A stretch of DNA of 64,000 nt from Hydra vulgaris (Eukaryota; Cnidaria; Hydrozoa; Anthoathecata; Hydridae): contig NC_088927.1 in NCBI RefSeq assembly GCF_038396675.1, positions 38,982,501 through 39,046,500 of the forward strand. Reading direction: 5' to 3'. A program made the position numbers and the translations under genes. Below the pieces are notes generated by a model. The model was not told the DNA's origin and did not search any database. It was given only the letters and a program-made list of their open reading frames with translations. Numbering within the stretch: position 1 is the first letter of the stretch; the number at the start of each line of letters is the position of its first letter. This document shows, one piece after another, positions 63,906 through 64,000 of this stretch.

Positions 63906-64000
63906 ACAACTTAATATATTTGCAAAAATTAGCTATATAAATGCATCTATTTATATCTTATATGTTGTTAACACATAATATAAGCTTCTAACTGAAAATG
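63906..64000. other. Flank, no feature
   Basis: Short AT-rich stretch to the window edge. Confidence 0.4.

Overview
This window looks like intergenic, transposon-packed DNA from an AT-rich animal nuclear genome, most probably a cnidarian and plausibly Hydra. The basis is the strong AT bias, very long (TA)n and (CATA)n tracts, spliceosomal introns (GT..AG), AATAAA poly(A) signals, a tRNA-headed SINE, and a mixture of CR1-type LINEs, a Penelope-like element, P elements, hAT, Tc1/mariner, pogo and BEL/Pao remnants. Species assignment is inference. There are no bacterial operons, rRNA genes or CRISPR arrays.

Layout. 0-0.4 kb: last exon of a plus-strand gene. 0.6-8.7 kb: SINEs, MITEs, microsatellites, a broken pogo-like transposase and a hAT scrap. 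8.7-18.3 kb: copy 1 of an unknown repeat unit (called U here), split by a 7.3-kb insertion (element B) with CCCAGT ends and a TA duplication. Element B holds a pair of ~0.8-kb inverted repeats and a 3.3-kb P element (P1), which itself sits inside a coding-like exon. 18.3-26.9 kb: large (TA)n blocks, a perfect nested palindrome, a foldback element and minisatellites. 26.9-33.6 kb: a second large CCCAGT-ended block (E2), which splits a 36-bp satellite array and contains an inverted copy of U that has taken up a MITE, a Tc1 element and a mariner derivative. 34-43.8 kb: a large imperfect palindrome of P element sequence (P2) with two opposed Penelope fragments at its centre. 44-46.4 kb: a nearly intact hAT-like element with 8-bp target duplications. 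46.5-51 kb: a LINE scrap, a 42-bp minisatellite and mostly empty sequence. 51.3-53.6 kb: a five-exon minus-strand gene, the best host-gene candidate. 53.7-55.3 kb: a 59/50-bp satellite. 56-58.3 kb: decayed hAT-like and BEL/Pao sequence. 59-63.9 kb: a CR1-type LINE in two pieces.

The only convincing non-transposon genes are the five-exon gene and the lone exon at the left edge. Their terminal exons are clear paralogues (24 of 37 aligned residues identical), so a small unrecognised helical protein family flanks the window in opposite orientations. Everything else is best read as layers of nested insertion. The two U copies act as empty-site controls for each other. The least conventional structure is the set of CCCAGT-ended blocks whose subterminal regions carry family-specific arrays of short self-complementary words.
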